Source: Streptomyces sudanensis
Lineage (GTDB): Bacteria > Actinomycetota > Actinomycetes > Streptomycetales > Streptomycetaceae
Assembly: GCF_023614315.1 (NCBI RefSeq)
Contig: NZ_CP095474.1
Location: 4,125,684-4,157,743 of the forward strand
DNA: 32,060 nt
Direction of reading: 5' to 3'
This document shows positions 1-11,083 of the stretch, one piece after another (the stretch's first letter is position 1; every line of letters begins with the position of its first letter). The position numbers and the translations under genes are program-made. The notes beneath the pieces were generated by a model that worked only from the letters and a program-made list of their open reading frames with translations, searched no databases and was not told where the DNA came from.

Positions 1-2
1 CC

Positions 3-38
3 CGCCCCGACGCGCCCTGGCACGGGGCCGGCGCCTGA
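3..38 (+). CDS. Possible 3' end of an upstream gene (partial)
   Basis: Reading from base 3 gives 11 codons, RPDAPWHGAGA, followed by TGA. The G/C-ending codons fit the genome. The fragment is too short to identify and may be chance; it is listed only because the window may cut a gene here. Confidence 0.25.
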   Translation, partial: RPDAPWHGAGA

Positions 39-389
39 CGCCCGCCCACGGGCACCGCCCGGACGCCCCGCCGTCCCGGTCCTGCCGGAGGGGCGGGGCG
101 GCAGTACCCTCTGTACGGTGATCGACGGGACGCGCACAGGCAGCGGATCACCCCGGGCGGCGGTACCCGTGCCGGCGGCCCCGCACCCCTTCCCCGTACC
201 GGCCGCACCGGCGCCGTCCCGCCGTCCCGGACCCGCACCGGGCCGGGTTCCGGCGCCGGGGAGAGCCGCAGCCGCCCGGCCTCCCGCCCGGCCCCCGGGC
301 GGGAACCCGCGGACCGGGGCGCGAGGGCCGCGCCGCCCGGTGACACGCCGTCGACCCTCTTCTCATGGCCAACGGAAAGGTTCCTCTCC
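39..389. other. Upstream region of the mycothiol operon, no gene seen
   Basis: This stretch is very GC-rich and low in complexity. The open frames across it are rich in Pro, Ala and Arg and run into the dehydrogenase in a different frame, so they are not convincing genes. A short GTAC-cctct-GTAC inverted repeat lies at 104-116, overlapping a TACCCT box at 105-110 that might be a -10 element. The dehydrogenase ribosome-binding site, GGAAAGG, lies about 10 bases before the ATG at 390. Confidence 0.4.
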
Positions 390-1475
390 ATGCCTCAACA
401 CGTACGTGGCGTCATCGCCCGCTCGAAGGGCGAGCCGGTGCGCATCGAGACGATCGTCGTACCCGACCCGGGGCCGGGGGAGGCCGTGGTCGCGGTACAG
501 GCGTGCGGCGTGTGCCACACCGACCTGCACTACCGCGAGGGCGGCATCAACGACGACTTCCCCTTCCTCCTCGGGCACGAGGCGGCCGGCGTCGTCGAGG
601 CCGTCGGCCCCGACGTGACGGACGTCGCCCCCGGCGACTTCGTCATCCTCAACTGGCGCGCCGTGTGCGGGCGTTGCCGAGCCTGCCGCCGCGGTCGTCC
701 GCAGTACTGCTTCGACACCCACAACGCCTGCCAGAAGATGACCCTCCTCGACGGCACCGAGCTGTCGCCCGCCCTCGGCATCGGGGCCTTCGCCGACAAG
801 ACCCTGGTCGCGGCCGGGCAGTGCACCAAGGTCGACCCGGCCGTCTCGCCCGCCGTGGCCGGGCTGCTGGGCTGCGGCGTGATGGCCGGCATCGGCGCGG
901 CGATCAACACCGGCGGCGTCGGCCGCGGCGACACGGTCGCCGTCATCGGCTGCGGCGGCGTGGGCGGCGCGGCCGTGCTCGGCTCCCGGCTGGCCGGGGC
1001 CGCGAAGATCATCGCCGTCGACCTCGACCCCCGGAAGCTGGACACCGCCCGCCGCCTGGGCGCCACCCACACCGTCGACGCCGGGGAGGCCGACCCGGTC
1101 GAGGCGGTCCGCGAACTGACCGGGGGCTTCGGCGCCGACGTCGTCATCGACGCGGTCGGCCGCCCGGAGACCTACCGGCAGGCGTTCTACGCCCGCGACC
1201 TGGCCGGCACGGTCGTCCTGGTCGGCGTGCCGACCCCCGAGATGAAGCTCGAACTCCCCCTCCTGGACGTCTTCGGCCGCGGCGGGGCGCTGAAGTCGTC
1301 CTGGTACGGCGACTGCCTGCCGTCCCGCGACTTCCCCATGCTCGTCGACCTCCACCTCCAGGGCCGCCTGGACCTGGACGCCTTCGTCTCCGAGACCATC
1401 GCCCTCGACGACGTCGAGGACGCCTTCACCAGCATGCGGAAGGGCGACGTCCTGCGCTCGGTGGTGGTCCTGTGA
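390..1475 (+). CDS. S-(hydroxymethyl)mycothiol dehydrogenase
   Basis: This is a zinc-dependent medium-chain alcohol dehydrogenase of 361 aa. The family oxidises S-hydroxymethylmycothiol, the spontaneous adduct of formaldehyde and mycothiol, to S-formylmycothiol with NAD+ in the cytoplasm. The catalytic zinc site is visible as CGVCHTD (Cys42) and GHEAAG (His63, Glu64). The structural zinc cluster is Cys93, Cys96, Cys99 and Cys107, and the nucleotide-binding glycine motif GCGGVGG is at 187-193. Length and motif order match the actinobacterial mycothiol-dependent formaldehyde dehydrogenases rather than glutathione-linked class III enzymes. The ATG at 390 follows GGAAAGG at good spacing. The stop overlaps the start of the next gene as GTGA, so the two are translationally coupled. 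The subfamily assignment rests on overall similarity and on the adjacent hydrolase. Confidence 0.9.
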   Translation: MPQHVRGVIARSKGEPVRIETIVVPDPGPGEAVVAVQACGVCHTDLHYREGGINDDFPFLLGHEAAGVVEAVGPDVTDVAPGDFVILNWRAVCGRCRACRRGRPQYCFDTHNACQKMTLLDGTELSPALGIGAFADKTLVAAGQCTKVDPAVSPAVAGLLGCGVMAGIGAAINTGGVGRGDTVAVIGCGGVGGAAVLGSRLAGAAKIIAVDLDPRKLDTARRLGATHTVDAGEADPVEAVRELTGGFGADVVIDAVGRPETYRQAFYARDLAGTVVLVGVPTPEMKLELPLLDVFGRGGALKSSWYGDCLPSRDFPMLVDLHLQGRLDLDAFVSETIALDDVEDAFTSMRKGDVLRSVVVL

Positions 1476-2107
1476 ACGCCGCCGTACGCGTCGAACGCGT
1501 CGTCACCTCCGGTACGTTCAGCCTCGACGGGGGCACCTGGGAGGTCGACAACAACGTCTGGATCGTCGGGGACGCCCGGGAGGTCGTCGTCATCGACGCC
1601 GCCCACGACGCCGATGCCGTCGCCGCCGCGGTCGGCGACCGCACGGTGAAGGCCGTCGTCTGCACCCACGGCCACAACGACCACGTCAACGCGGCCCCCG
1701 CCCTGGCCCGGGCGACCGGCGCGCCCGTGCTCGTCCACCCCGACGACCGGGTGCTGTGGGAGCACACCCACCCCGGCGTCGAGCCCGGCGGGGACCTCGC
1801 GGACGACCAGCGCATCACCGTCGCCGGCCTGGAGCTGCGGGTGCTCCACACGCCCGGCCACACCCCCGGGGCCGTCTGCCTGTACGCCCCGGAGCTGGAC
1901 ACGGTGTTCACCGGCGACACCCTCTTCGCGGGCGGCCCCGGCGCGACCGGCCGGTCCTACTCCGACTTCCCGACCATCATCCGCTCGATCCGGGAGCGCC
2001 TGCTGGTCCTGCCGCCGGAGACGAAGGTCCTCACGGGCCACGGCGAGGACACCACCATCGGCACCGAGAAGCCCGACCTCCCCGCCTGGATCGAGCGCGG
2101 CCACTGA
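1472..2107 (+). CDS. MBL-fold hydrolase paired with mycothiol dehydrogenase
   Basis: This 211-aa metallo-beta-lactamase-fold protein carries the family's metal ligands in order: HGHNDH at 66-71, His130 within HTPGHT, Asp149 within TGD, and His190 within TGHGE. It starts at a GTG that overlaps the dehydrogenase stop codon (GTGA at 1472-1475), a typical coupled operon junction. In actinobacteria this hydrolase regularly follows S-(hydroxymethyl)mycothiol dehydrogenase. The likely role is to hydrolyse S-formylmycothiol to formate and free mycothiol, completing formaldehyde detoxification. The fold and metal site are read from sequence; the substrate is inferred from context. A generic glyoxalase II-like thioesterase is the main alternative. 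Confidence 0.88.
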   Translation: MNAAVRVERVVTSGTFSLDGGTWEVDNNVWIVGDAREVVVIDAAHDADAVAAAVGDRTVKAVVCTHGHNDHVNAAPALARATGAPVLVHPDDRVLWEHTHPGVEPGGDLADDQRITVAGLELRVLHTPGHTPGAVCLYAPELDTVFTGDTLFAGGPGATGRSYSDFPTIIRSIRERLLVLPPETKVLTGHGEDTTIGTEKPDLPAWIERGH

Positions 2108-2126
2108 CGCCCGCCGGGCACGCCCC

Positions 2127-2161
2127 GCGGCGCCGGAGACCGGTTCCGGCTCCGGCGCCGC
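2127..2161 (+). terminator. Hairpin terminator after the mycothiol operon
   Basis: A perfect 12-bp inverted repeat, GCGGCGCCGGAG with CTCCGGCGCCGC, encloses an 11-base loop and begins 20 bases after the hydrolase stop. It has no U-tract, which is usual for Streptomyces terminators. Confidence 0.6.
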
Positions 2162-2256
2162 GAGGACTCCGGGCCGCGCACCGGGTCGTGACCGGCCCGC
2201 GCGACCCGCTCCCGCGGCGGGAGCGCGCGCCGGCGGCCCGGTGCGGTACGGGGTGA

Positions 2257-2304
2257 CCGGCCGCCGGGGAGCGGGAGTTCGCCCGTCCGCTCCCCGGCGG
2301 CCGG
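2257..2304. terminator. Long bidirectional hairpin between convergent genes
   Basis: A perfect 18-bp inverted repeat (2257-2274 with 2287-2304) encloses a 12-base loop. It lies between the rightward hydrolase (ends 2107) and the leftward small gene (ends 2334). The symmetric stem could terminate transcripts from both sides. Confidence 0.65.
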
Positions 2305-2333
2305 CGAGTACGGCCCGCGCCCGGCGGCGGGCC

Positions 2334-2696
2334 CTAACCGGCCGAGGGGGCGAGGGCGCTCTCGATGAGGGCCACGGCGGCCCGCGGGTCCTCGACCTCG
2401 ACGACGAGGCGGGCGTACCGCTCGTCGCGGAGCTCGACGACGACGGCCCTGGAGCCGTCGCGCACGTCCCAGAAGACGCGTTCGCCGTCGAGGTGGAACG
2501 TCCCGGCGGTGATCACGCCGGGCAGGTGGGTGCCGGGCGCCCGGAACCCCTTCCGCTCCCTGGCCACGCCGGGGTCGGCGGTGGCGCCGCGCACGTTCGC
2601 CAGGGGGATCTCCAGACGGCTCTTCAGCGCCCAGAGCTTGTCCAGTCCCTCCATCTCCACGATCAGGGTGTCGCCGGCGATGCGGATGTCTGCCAT
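2334..2696 (-). CDS. Small protein of unknown function (possible PH-like fold)
   Basis: This is a 120-aa soluble protein with no signal peptide, membrane segment or catalytic motif. It reads as alternating beta strands (ADIRIAGDTLIVEM, GERVFWDV, RAVVVELRD, YARLVVEVED) followed by a C-terminal helix (PRAAVALIESALA), consistent with a bacterial PH-like or small beta-barrel domain. That fold is an inference. GAGGAG lies a few bases upstream of the ATG. It is the second gene of an operon with the TetR regulator, nine bases downstream of its stop, so it is probably controlled by that repressor. I do not recognise a function. Confidence 0.75.
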   Translation of the reverse strand: MADIRIAGDTLIVEMEGLDKLWALKSRLEIPLANVRGATADPGVARERKGFRAPGTHLPGVITAGTFHLDGERVFWDVRDGSRAVVVELRDERYARLVVEVEDPRAAVALIESALAPSAG

Positions 2697-2705
2697 GGAA
2701 GCTCC

Positions 2706-3248
2706 TCAGCCTCGGGGTGGGTGGACGGGGTCGGAAGGGGCGCCCTCGGGCCCGGCCGCGGCCCGCAGGCGCAGGCGCAGGCCGAGGGCCGTCGCGGTCG
2801 GCGGGTGCGCGGGCCGTGCCGCCGCCCCGCCGGAGGGTGCCGCGGCGCCCGGTGCGGGCGCGACGGCCGCGTCGAGGTCCCGCAGCACGCCGGCGACCTC
2901 GCCGGCCACCTCGGGGTCCACCGGGGCGCGCTCGGCCAGGGCCAGCAGCAGCAGGTCCAGGTCCGCGCCCCGGTCGGGCGACACCGCCAGGTCCTCCAGC
3001 GCCCCGGCCGGGTCGGAGGACCTCCGCACCCGCGCCAGCAGCGGTCGCACCCGGTGCTCCAGGTGCCACCTGAGCGCGGCCAGGTACAGCCCGCGCTTGC
3101 TGCCGAACACCTTGTACAGGCTGTTGCGGTGCACGCCGAGGTGCGCCACCAGGTCGTCGACGGACACCCCGTCGTAGGCCCGGCGGGCGAACAGCTCCGC
3201 CGCCGCCCTGACCACCTCGGCCTCGTCGAACGTTCTCGGTCGGCCCAT
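2706..3248 (-). CDS. TetR-family transcriptional regulator
   Basis: This 180-aa regulator has a typical N-terminal TetR DNA-binding domain. MGRPRTFDEAEVVRAAAELF forms helix 1, and the helix-turn-helix spans about residues 27-48 (GVSVDDLVAHLGVHRNSLYKVF). The C-terminal ligand domain is short and becomes Ala/Pro/Gly-rich after about residue 140. A GTG start at 3284 would place 12 extra codons across the palindromic operator, so the ATG at 3248 is preferred. A perfect inverted repeat (3265-3302) lies directly upstream, suggesting autorepression of the two-gene operon. The inducing ligand is unknown. Confidence 0.85.
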   Translation of the reverse strand: MGRPRTFDEAEVVRAAAELFARRAYDGVSVDDLVAHLGVHRNSLYKVFGSKRGLYLAALRWHLEHRVRPLLARVRRSSDPAGALEDLAVSPDRGADLDLLLLALAERAPVDPEVAGEVAGVLRDLDAAVAPAPGAAAPSGGAAARPAHPPTATALGLRLRLRAAAGPEGAPSDPVHPPRG

Positions 3249-3264
3249 GGCCTGAGCGTAGACG

Positions 3265-3302
3265 GTTGAGGAACGATCGGTCAAGAACGATCGTTCCTCA
3301 AC
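3265..3302. promoter_or_regulatory. Probable TetR operator
   Basis: GTTGAGGAACGATCG and its exact reverse complement CGATCGTTCCTCAAC are separated by 8 bases. The repeat sits 17 bases upstream of the TetR ATG (minus strand), where it would overlap the promoter. Nested AACGATCG half-sites raise the possibility of two dimers binding. Confidence 0.75.
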
Positions 3303-3334
3303 GCTTGCGGCGGAGGAGCGCCCGCCGGACGCGG

Positions 3335-3371
3335 CGAAGGCCGCACCGGACGGCGTCCGGTGCGGCCTTCG
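3335..3371 (-). terminator. Terminator of isocitrate dehydrogenase
   Basis: A perfect 17-bp stem (3335-3351 with 3355-3371) has a 3-base loop and begins about 19 bases beyond the dehydrogenase stop codon on the minus strand. Confidence 0.75.
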
Positions 3372-3389
3372 GGGCGTACTGCGTCGGCG

Positions 3390-7499
<4,110 letters not shown>

Positions 7500-7613
7500 T
7501 CACGGGGTGCCGGAGCGCCGACGCTCCTACGGGGTGCCGGGCGCCCGGGTTCCGGGTCGCCGGGTCGACCCGCGGGCGTTGCCGGACGGCGGGGACGGGG
7601 GGAGGCTGGGGAC

Positions 7614-7994
7614 GTGAGTCGTTCCGCGCCCCGTGTCCGGTTGCGCCGGGTGTACGAGCCCCCGGAGCCGGGCGACGGATCGCGGGTGCCCGTCGACCGG
7701 TTGTGGCCGCGCGGGCTCGCCAAGGCCGACGCGCGGATCGACCAGTGGCCCAGGTCCCTCACCCCGTCGACCGCACTCCGCCGCTGGTTCCACGCGGCCG
7801 ACGGCGCCTCCGGAGAGGTGTTCGAGGAGTTCAGGCGCCGGTACGAGGCCGAGCTCGACGAACCCGGGGCCGCCGAGGCCCTCGACCGCGTCCGGCAGCT
7901 CGCACGACGGGGGCCGCTCACCCTCCTGACGGCGGCCAGGGACCCGGAACACAGTCACGCCGCCGTCCTGCGCGACCGGCTCGGCGAGGGGTGA
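7614..7994 (+). CDS. DUF488 family protein
   Basis: This 126-aa protein matches the DUF488/YeaO family. It has the N-terminal block RVRLRRVYEPPEPGDGSRV, the signature VDRLWPRGL (about residues 27-35), WHRWF-like LRRWFHA, FEEFRRRYEAEL, and a C-terminal PLTLLTAARDPEHSHA segment. The family is small, cytoplasmic and biochemically uncharacterised. The start is GTG 7614 behind GGAGG at 7601-7605; upstream in-frame sequence is low-complexity repeat. The gene appears to be transcribed alone, with the convergent DUF309 gene on its right. Confidence 0.85.
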   Translation: MSRSAPRVRLRRVYEPPEPGDGSRVPVDRLWPRGLAKADARIDQWPRSLTPSTALRRWFHAADGASGEVFEEFRRRYEAELDEPGAAEALDRVRQLARRGPLTLLTAARDPEHSHAAVLRDRLGEG

Positions 7995-8102
7995 CCGCAC
8001 CGCCGCCTCCGCCCCTTCCGCCAGGCGCTTCGCACCGGGCGTACCGGGCCGCCGGACGTGCCGGCTCTCCGTGCGAAGAGGGACCGGGCCGCCGGGCGCA
8101 CC

Positions 8103-8190
8103 GCGCCTCCGGGCCTCCGGGCCTCCGGGCCTCCGGGCCTCCGGGCCTCCGGGCCTCCGCGCCTCCGGGCCTCCGGGCCGCCGGGCCTCC
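8103..8190. repeat. Tandem 8-bp microsatellite GGGCCTCC
   Basis: There are eleven contiguous 8-bp units between two convergent genes. Eight are exactly GGGCCTCC, two are GCGCCTCC (8103 and 8159) and one is GGGCCGCC (8175). Because 8 is not a multiple of three, the array is unlikely to be coding; the long open frames across it are a by-product of the repeat. It ends a few bases beyond the DUF309 stop codon. Confidence 0.9.
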
Positions 8191-8197
8191 GGGCCGG

Positions 8198-8902
8198 TCA
8201 GCGTCCCGTCAGCCGGGGCGCCTCCGCGACCGGGTCCACCGCCGTGCCCGCCATGCCCGCCGTACCCGCCATGCCCGCCGTACCCGCCGTGCCCGCCATG
8301 CCCGCCGTACCCGCCGTGCCCGCCATGCCCGCCGTGTCCGCCGTGTCCGCCGTGTCCGCCGTGTCCGCCGTGTCCGCCGTACCCGCCGTGCCCGCCGTAC
8401 CCGCCGTGCCCGCCGTGCCCGCCGCGCCGGGAGCACCCCCCGCGTCCCCGCGCAACCGCTCCGACAAGGACCGCGCCCAGGTCACCAGGCCGTCCACGTC
8501 GATCCCGTACGGCCCCGGAGCGCCGCCCCCGCCCCCGTACGGACCGATCCGGTCCGCCCCGCGCAGCAGCAGCCGCGCCCCGCCCACGGCGTTGCCCCGC
8601 GCCGCGTGCGTCAGCCCGACCGCGAGCTGCGCCAGCCCCCGCCACAGCTCGCGTTCCGGTTCCCGGTCCGTCCCGCCGCACGCCTTCCACGCGTCCTCCA
8701 GGACCTCGTGCGCGTGGAACGGCAACCCCGCGTCCAGCAGGCGCTGCGCCTCCCGCAGGCTGGCCCCGGGGGACCGCTCCACCCCCTCGGGCTGCCGTTC
8801 CACCCCCGGTGCCCCGTACGGCAGCGGCCTGCCCAATCCGTCCCGCGGTCGCGCGCTGCGGGCACGGCCCTCCGCGTCGCGGTCCCTCCGCGTCCTGTCC
8901 AT
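8198..8902 (-). CDS. DUF309 family protein with repeat-expanded C-terminus
   Basis: This 234-aa protein belongs to the DUF309 family of small helical proteins of unknown function. Family blocks are visible: RDRDAEGRARSARPRDGLGRPLPYG at the N-terminus, FHAHEVLEDAWK at 62-73, LWRGLAQLAVGLTHAARGN near 86-104, and the expected end EAPRLTGR. Between residues 161 and 220 lie 20 tandem tripeptides (AGT, ADT or AGM) encoded by a 9-bp DNA repeat. These appear inserted just before the conserved tail. The start is placed at ATG 8902 because the family similarity begins there and GACAAT lies about 8 bases upstream, which would suit leaderless expression. A GTG at 8926 is the alternative. Confidence 0.82.
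   Translation of the reverse strand: MDRTRRDRDAEGRARSARPRDGLGRPLPYGAPGVERQPEGVERSPGASLREAQRLLDAGLPFHAHEVLEDAWKACGGTDREPERELWRGLAQLAVGLTHAARGNAVGGARLLLRGADRIGPYGGGGGAPGPYGIDVDGLVTWARSLSERLRGDAGGAPGAAGTAGTAGTAGTAGTADTADTADTADTADTAGMAGTAGTAGMAGTAGTAGMAGTAGMAGTAVDPVAEAPRLTGR
8240..8424 (-). repeat. In-frame 9-bp repeat inside the DUF309 gene
   Basis: About twenty 9-bp units (plus strand GCCRTRYCC-like) encode Ala-Gly-Thr, Ala-Asp-Thr or Ala-Gly-Met. The unit length keeps the frame, so changes in copy number alter protein length without disrupting it. Identical units are clustered, notably five consecutive ADT units, which suggests recent slippage or unequal exchange. Confidence 0.9.
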
Positions 8903-9431
8903 CCGCCCATTGTCCCCGTTCGGCACGGGCGCCCTGCGTGCGCCGCGCCTTCCAGGCGTCCGCCCCGGCCCGGCGGCTCCCGCACCGTCCGGGGGCGGAG
9001 GCGGAAACGGAGCGTGCCGTCATCCCGTACGCCCCGCGCCGATCCGGCCGTGCGCGTCCGGTCGCCGTGTCCGCCACCGGTCCCGCCTCCCGTCGGAGGC
9101 CCGGATGCCGGCCGATGCTCCGCACGGGCGACCGGTCCCGCGCTCAGGCTCCGCGGTCGGCCCCCGCGGCCGGATCTCGCGGGCCGCCGGGACCGGAAGC
9201 CGGACTCCGGGAACAGCGGCCCACGTCACGCGGCCACCGGGCCACCGCGAGGCGCCGGCGCACGGCGGTGCTCCACCCGCGGGCCGCAGCCCGCGGCCCG
9301 CAGTGCTGACGTGCTGACGTGCCGGCGGGTAGGTGTTCGGCCGCCCGCGTCCACCGGGCCTTTCGAATCTGTCCGCGCGGTGGGGTAATGTTCTCTTGCG
9401 TGCTCGCCCGGCGACGACCGGGACGATGCAT
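8903..9431. other. Intergenic region before tRNA-Pro, no gene seen
   Basis: This is a 529-base GC-rich stretch. Open frames cross it in several registers, but none shows a recognisable domain or a good start. A 9-bp stem with a 5-base loop lies at 9279-9301 (GCGGGCCGC/GCGGCCCGC). A direct repeat of TGCTGACG lies at about 9303-9320. The tRNA promoter is at the right end. Confidence 0.5.
9362..9391 (+). promoter_or_regulatory. Probable promoter of tRNA-Pro
   Basis: A TAATGT -10 box at 9386-9391 is preceded by TTCGAA at 9362-9367 with an 18-base spacer. Transcription would start about 35 bases before the mature tRNA. The surrounding dip in GC supports a promoter, but the -35 box is weak. Confidence 0.45.
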
Positions 9432-9505
<74 letters not shown>

Positions 9506-9522
9506 CTTGCGAATACGCAGGT

Positions 9523-9558
9523 CGAAGGCCGTGTCGGAGAAATCCGGCACGGCCTTCG
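9523..9558 (+). terminator. Terminator after tRNA-Pro
   Basis: A 16-bp stem with one G-U wobble is capped by a GAAA tetraloop (CGAAGGCCGTG...CACGGCCTTCG). It begins 18 bases after the tRNA. Confidence 0.8.
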
Positions 9559-9622
9559 GTGTTTCCGCGGGAAACCCCAAAGTGGCGCACCGGCCGGTCC
9601 GGGGGCGGCCCCGGGGCGGGCC

Positions 9623-9628
9623 GTACGA
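9623..9628 (+). promoter_or_regulatory. -10 box for leaderless DUF6153 transcript
   Basis: TACGAT ends 7 bases before the GTG at 9636 and no ribosome-binding site intervenes. That spacing would place the transcript start at the GTG itself, a common actinobacterial arrangement. Confidence 0.45.
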
Positions 9629-9635
9629 TGGGCTC

Positions 9636-10046
9636 GTGATCGTCGGCACCGGTTCGGGGCGCCGCCTCGCGGGGCGGCCCTTCGTGCTGCTGGTGGCGGT
9701 GGTGCTGGCCGGCCTGCTCGGGATGCACGCCCTGGGTCCCGACGGAGCCCGCGTCACCCCCGCCCTCGGTCACGAGAGGGCGGCGGCCGAGGCGACGGCC
9801 GCCCCCGGTCACGACAGGGCGGCGGCCGAGGGGTGCTCGCACACGGACGGCACGCCGGACCACTCCGATCACGCGGACGGGACCTGCGCGGCGGCCGGTA
9901 CCGCTTCGGCGTACGCGCCGCCCGCCCCGGCCCGCGACCTGACGGAAGAGTTCCGCTCCTCCGTTCCGGTGGCGCCGGCCATGGCACCGGCCGGGAGCGA
10001 CCGGGCGCCGCCCGACCTCTCCGAACTCCAGCTCCTTCGGATATAG
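9636..10046 (+). CDS. DUF6153 family small membrane-anchored protein
   Basis: This 136-aa protein has one N-terminal hydrophobic segment (about 15-33, PFVLLVAVVLAGLLGMHAL). An extracytoplasmic region with a Cys/His-rich stretch follows (CSHTDGTPDHSDHADGTC, 67-84). It ends PPDLSELQLLRI, which resembles Streptomyces proteins annotated as DUF6153. The His/Cys motif between two cysteines suggests metal binding, and the downstream neighbours (DUF305 lipoprotein, DUF4396 protein with a CsoR-like operator) point to copper, but no function is established. Residues 46-58 are duplicated as a 13-residue unit (GHERAAAE / GHDRAAAE). GTG 9636 is chosen because similarity starts there. Confidence 0.75.
   Translation: MIVGTGSGRRLAGRPFVLLVAVVLAGLLGMHALGPDGARVTPALGHERAAAEATAAPGHDRAAAEGCSHTDGTPDHSDHADGTCAAAGTASAYAPPAPARDLTEEFRSSVPVAPAMAPAGSDRAPPDLSELQLLRI
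9768..9831 (+). repeat. Intragenic 39-bp tandem duplication
   Basis: The 25-base segment at 9768-9792 recurs at 9807-9831 with a single mismatch (GGTCACGAG versus GGTCACGAC). The 39-base offset is exactly 13 codons, so the DUF6153 reading frame is kept. Confidence 0.8.
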
Positions 10047-10160
10047 AGCGGCCCGCACGGCGTCCTCGCCCGTTCGTCCCGGTGACGCACGCCGTGCCCC
10101 GGTCCCTCGTCCCGAAGACCCGCGCGCCCCGCCGTGGTCGCGCGCAAGGAGTCGCACACC

Positions 10161-10769
10161 ATGAACAGCAAGCGTTCCCTCGTCCGTCGTACCGCCGCCG
10201 TGATCGCCGCGGCGTTCCTCCTGGCAGCCTGCGGCGGAAACGGCGACAGCACGGCCGGGCACGACGGCCACACCGCGAAGTCCCCGTCCGCTCCGGCCTC
10301 GCCGGGCCGGCACAACGCGGCCGACATCGCCTTCGCCCAGGGGATGATCCCCCACCACCGCCAGGCCGTCGAGATGGCCGCCCTCGCACCCGGCCGAGCC
10401 GAGTCGGCGCAGGTGAGGAAGCTCGCCGAGGACATCAGGAAGGCCCAGGACCCGGAGATCAGGACGATGTCCGGCTGGCTGGCCTCCTGGGGCGAGGAGG
10501 TTCCGGCGGGAGGAGCCGGGCACCATTCGGCGCACGGCGACGGCATGATGACGGCCGAGGAGATGAAGAGGCTCGAGAGCGCCTCGGGCAAGGCGTTCGA
10601 CACCGCCTTCATGGAGATGATGATCAGGCACCACGAGGGTGCGGTGGCCATGGCCGAGACCGAGCGGGCCGACGGCGCGTACGGGCCCGCCAAGAAGATG
10701 GCCGAAGCGATCATCGCCTCCCAGACCGCCGAGATCACCCGGATGAACGAGCTGCTCGGCAGGGACTGA
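10161..10769 (+). CDS. DUF305 family lipoprotein
   Basis: This is a 202-aa secreted lipoprotein. The signal peptide ends in the lipobox LAAC with Cys24, so the mature protein is lipid-anchored outside the cytoplasmic membrane. The DUF305 ferritin-like helical domain is internally duplicated: FAQGMIPHHRQAVEMA at 58-73 and FMEMMIRHHEGAVAMA at 150-165. Each copy carries the His-His pair and the methionines typical of the family. The Met/His-rich composition suggests a metal, probably copper, in an extracytoplasmic role. That is inference supported by the neighbours. AAGGAG precedes the ATG at 10161, which is better than the GTG at 10134 because the signal peptide begins there. Confidence 0.88.
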   Translation: MNSKRSLVRRTAAVIAAAFLLAACGGNGDSTAGHDGHTAKSPSAPASPGRHNAADIAFAQGMIPHHRQAVEMAALAPGRAESAQVRKLAEDIRKAQDPEIRTMSGWLASWGEEVPAGGAGHHSAHGDGMMTAEEMKRLESASGKAFDTAFMEMMIRHHEGAVAMAETERADGAYGPAKKMAEAIIASQTAEITRMNELLGRD

Positions 10770-10795
10770 CCGGCCCGCCCGCCCGCCGGCCGGTC
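10768..10795 (+). terminator. Possible terminator of the DUF305 gene
   Basis: GACCGGCC pairs with GGCCGGTC across a 12-base C-rich loop. The left arm overlaps the TGA stop codon. It has no U-tract. Confidence 0.4.
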
Positions 10796-10837
10796 GTCGG
10801 TTCGGTGGCCGCCGTACCGGCCCGCCGGTACTGCTCG

Positions 10838-10905
10838 TCCACCGGTCTGCCGGTCCACCGGTCCACCGGTCTGCCGGTCTGCCGGCCGGCCGACCGGTGG
10901 ACCGG
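10838..10905. repeat. Tandem 8-bp TCCACCGG/TCTGCCGG array with inverted end
   Basis: Six contiguous units occur in the order TCCACCGG, TCTGCCGG, TCCACCGG, TCCACCGG, TCTGCCGG, TCTGCCGG (10838-10885). They are followed by CCGGTGGACCGG (10894-10905), the reverse complement of CCGGTCCACCGG within the array. The array can fold into alternative hairpins. Confidence 0.8.
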
Positions 10906-11014
10906 CGGCCGGGCGGGCGCCGCCGACGCCCGCCCGGCGCGTCCTCGCGTCCGGCCGTCACGGCCCGCCGGTGCCGGCCGCGCCCTTTCCGTCCCCCTCA
11001 CCCCCGATCGGGGA

Positions 11015-11031
11015 ATACCCCGGAGGGGTAT
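11015..11031. promoter_or_regulatory. CsoR-like copper operator
   Basis: ATACCCC-GGA-GGGGTAT is a perfect 7-3-7 palindrome located 53 bases before the ATG of the DUF4396 gene. Its G-tract halves and flanking ATA/TAT match the known form of actinobacterial CsoR operators, which control copper export genes. No csoR gene is in the window, so the regulator would act in trans. Confidence 0.7.
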
Positions 11032-11083
11032 GTGGTTCTTGCGGTCGGAGCGGGACACCTCCGAGATGAAGGGGATGGACGTC

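Larger units (their letters stand above)
10770..11083. other. Repeat-rich intergenic region before the DUF4396 gene
   Basis: These 314 bases contain no gene. They hold a terminator-like stem at the left, a CCGG-based 8-bp repeat at 10838-10905, a CCCCGATCGGGG palindrome at 11002-11013 and the CsoR-like operator at 11015-11031, followed by the DUF4396 ribosome-binding site. Confidence 0.6.

Noticed and set aside
118-618. A leaderless gene starting at GTG 118
   Set aside because: Although TACCCT sits 7 bases upstream, the product is Pro/Ala/Arg low complexity and overlaps the dehydrogenase in another frame.
8103-8424. Possible CRISPR array
   Set aside because: The repeats are 8 and 9 bp long, contiguous and without spacers, and no cas genes are near.
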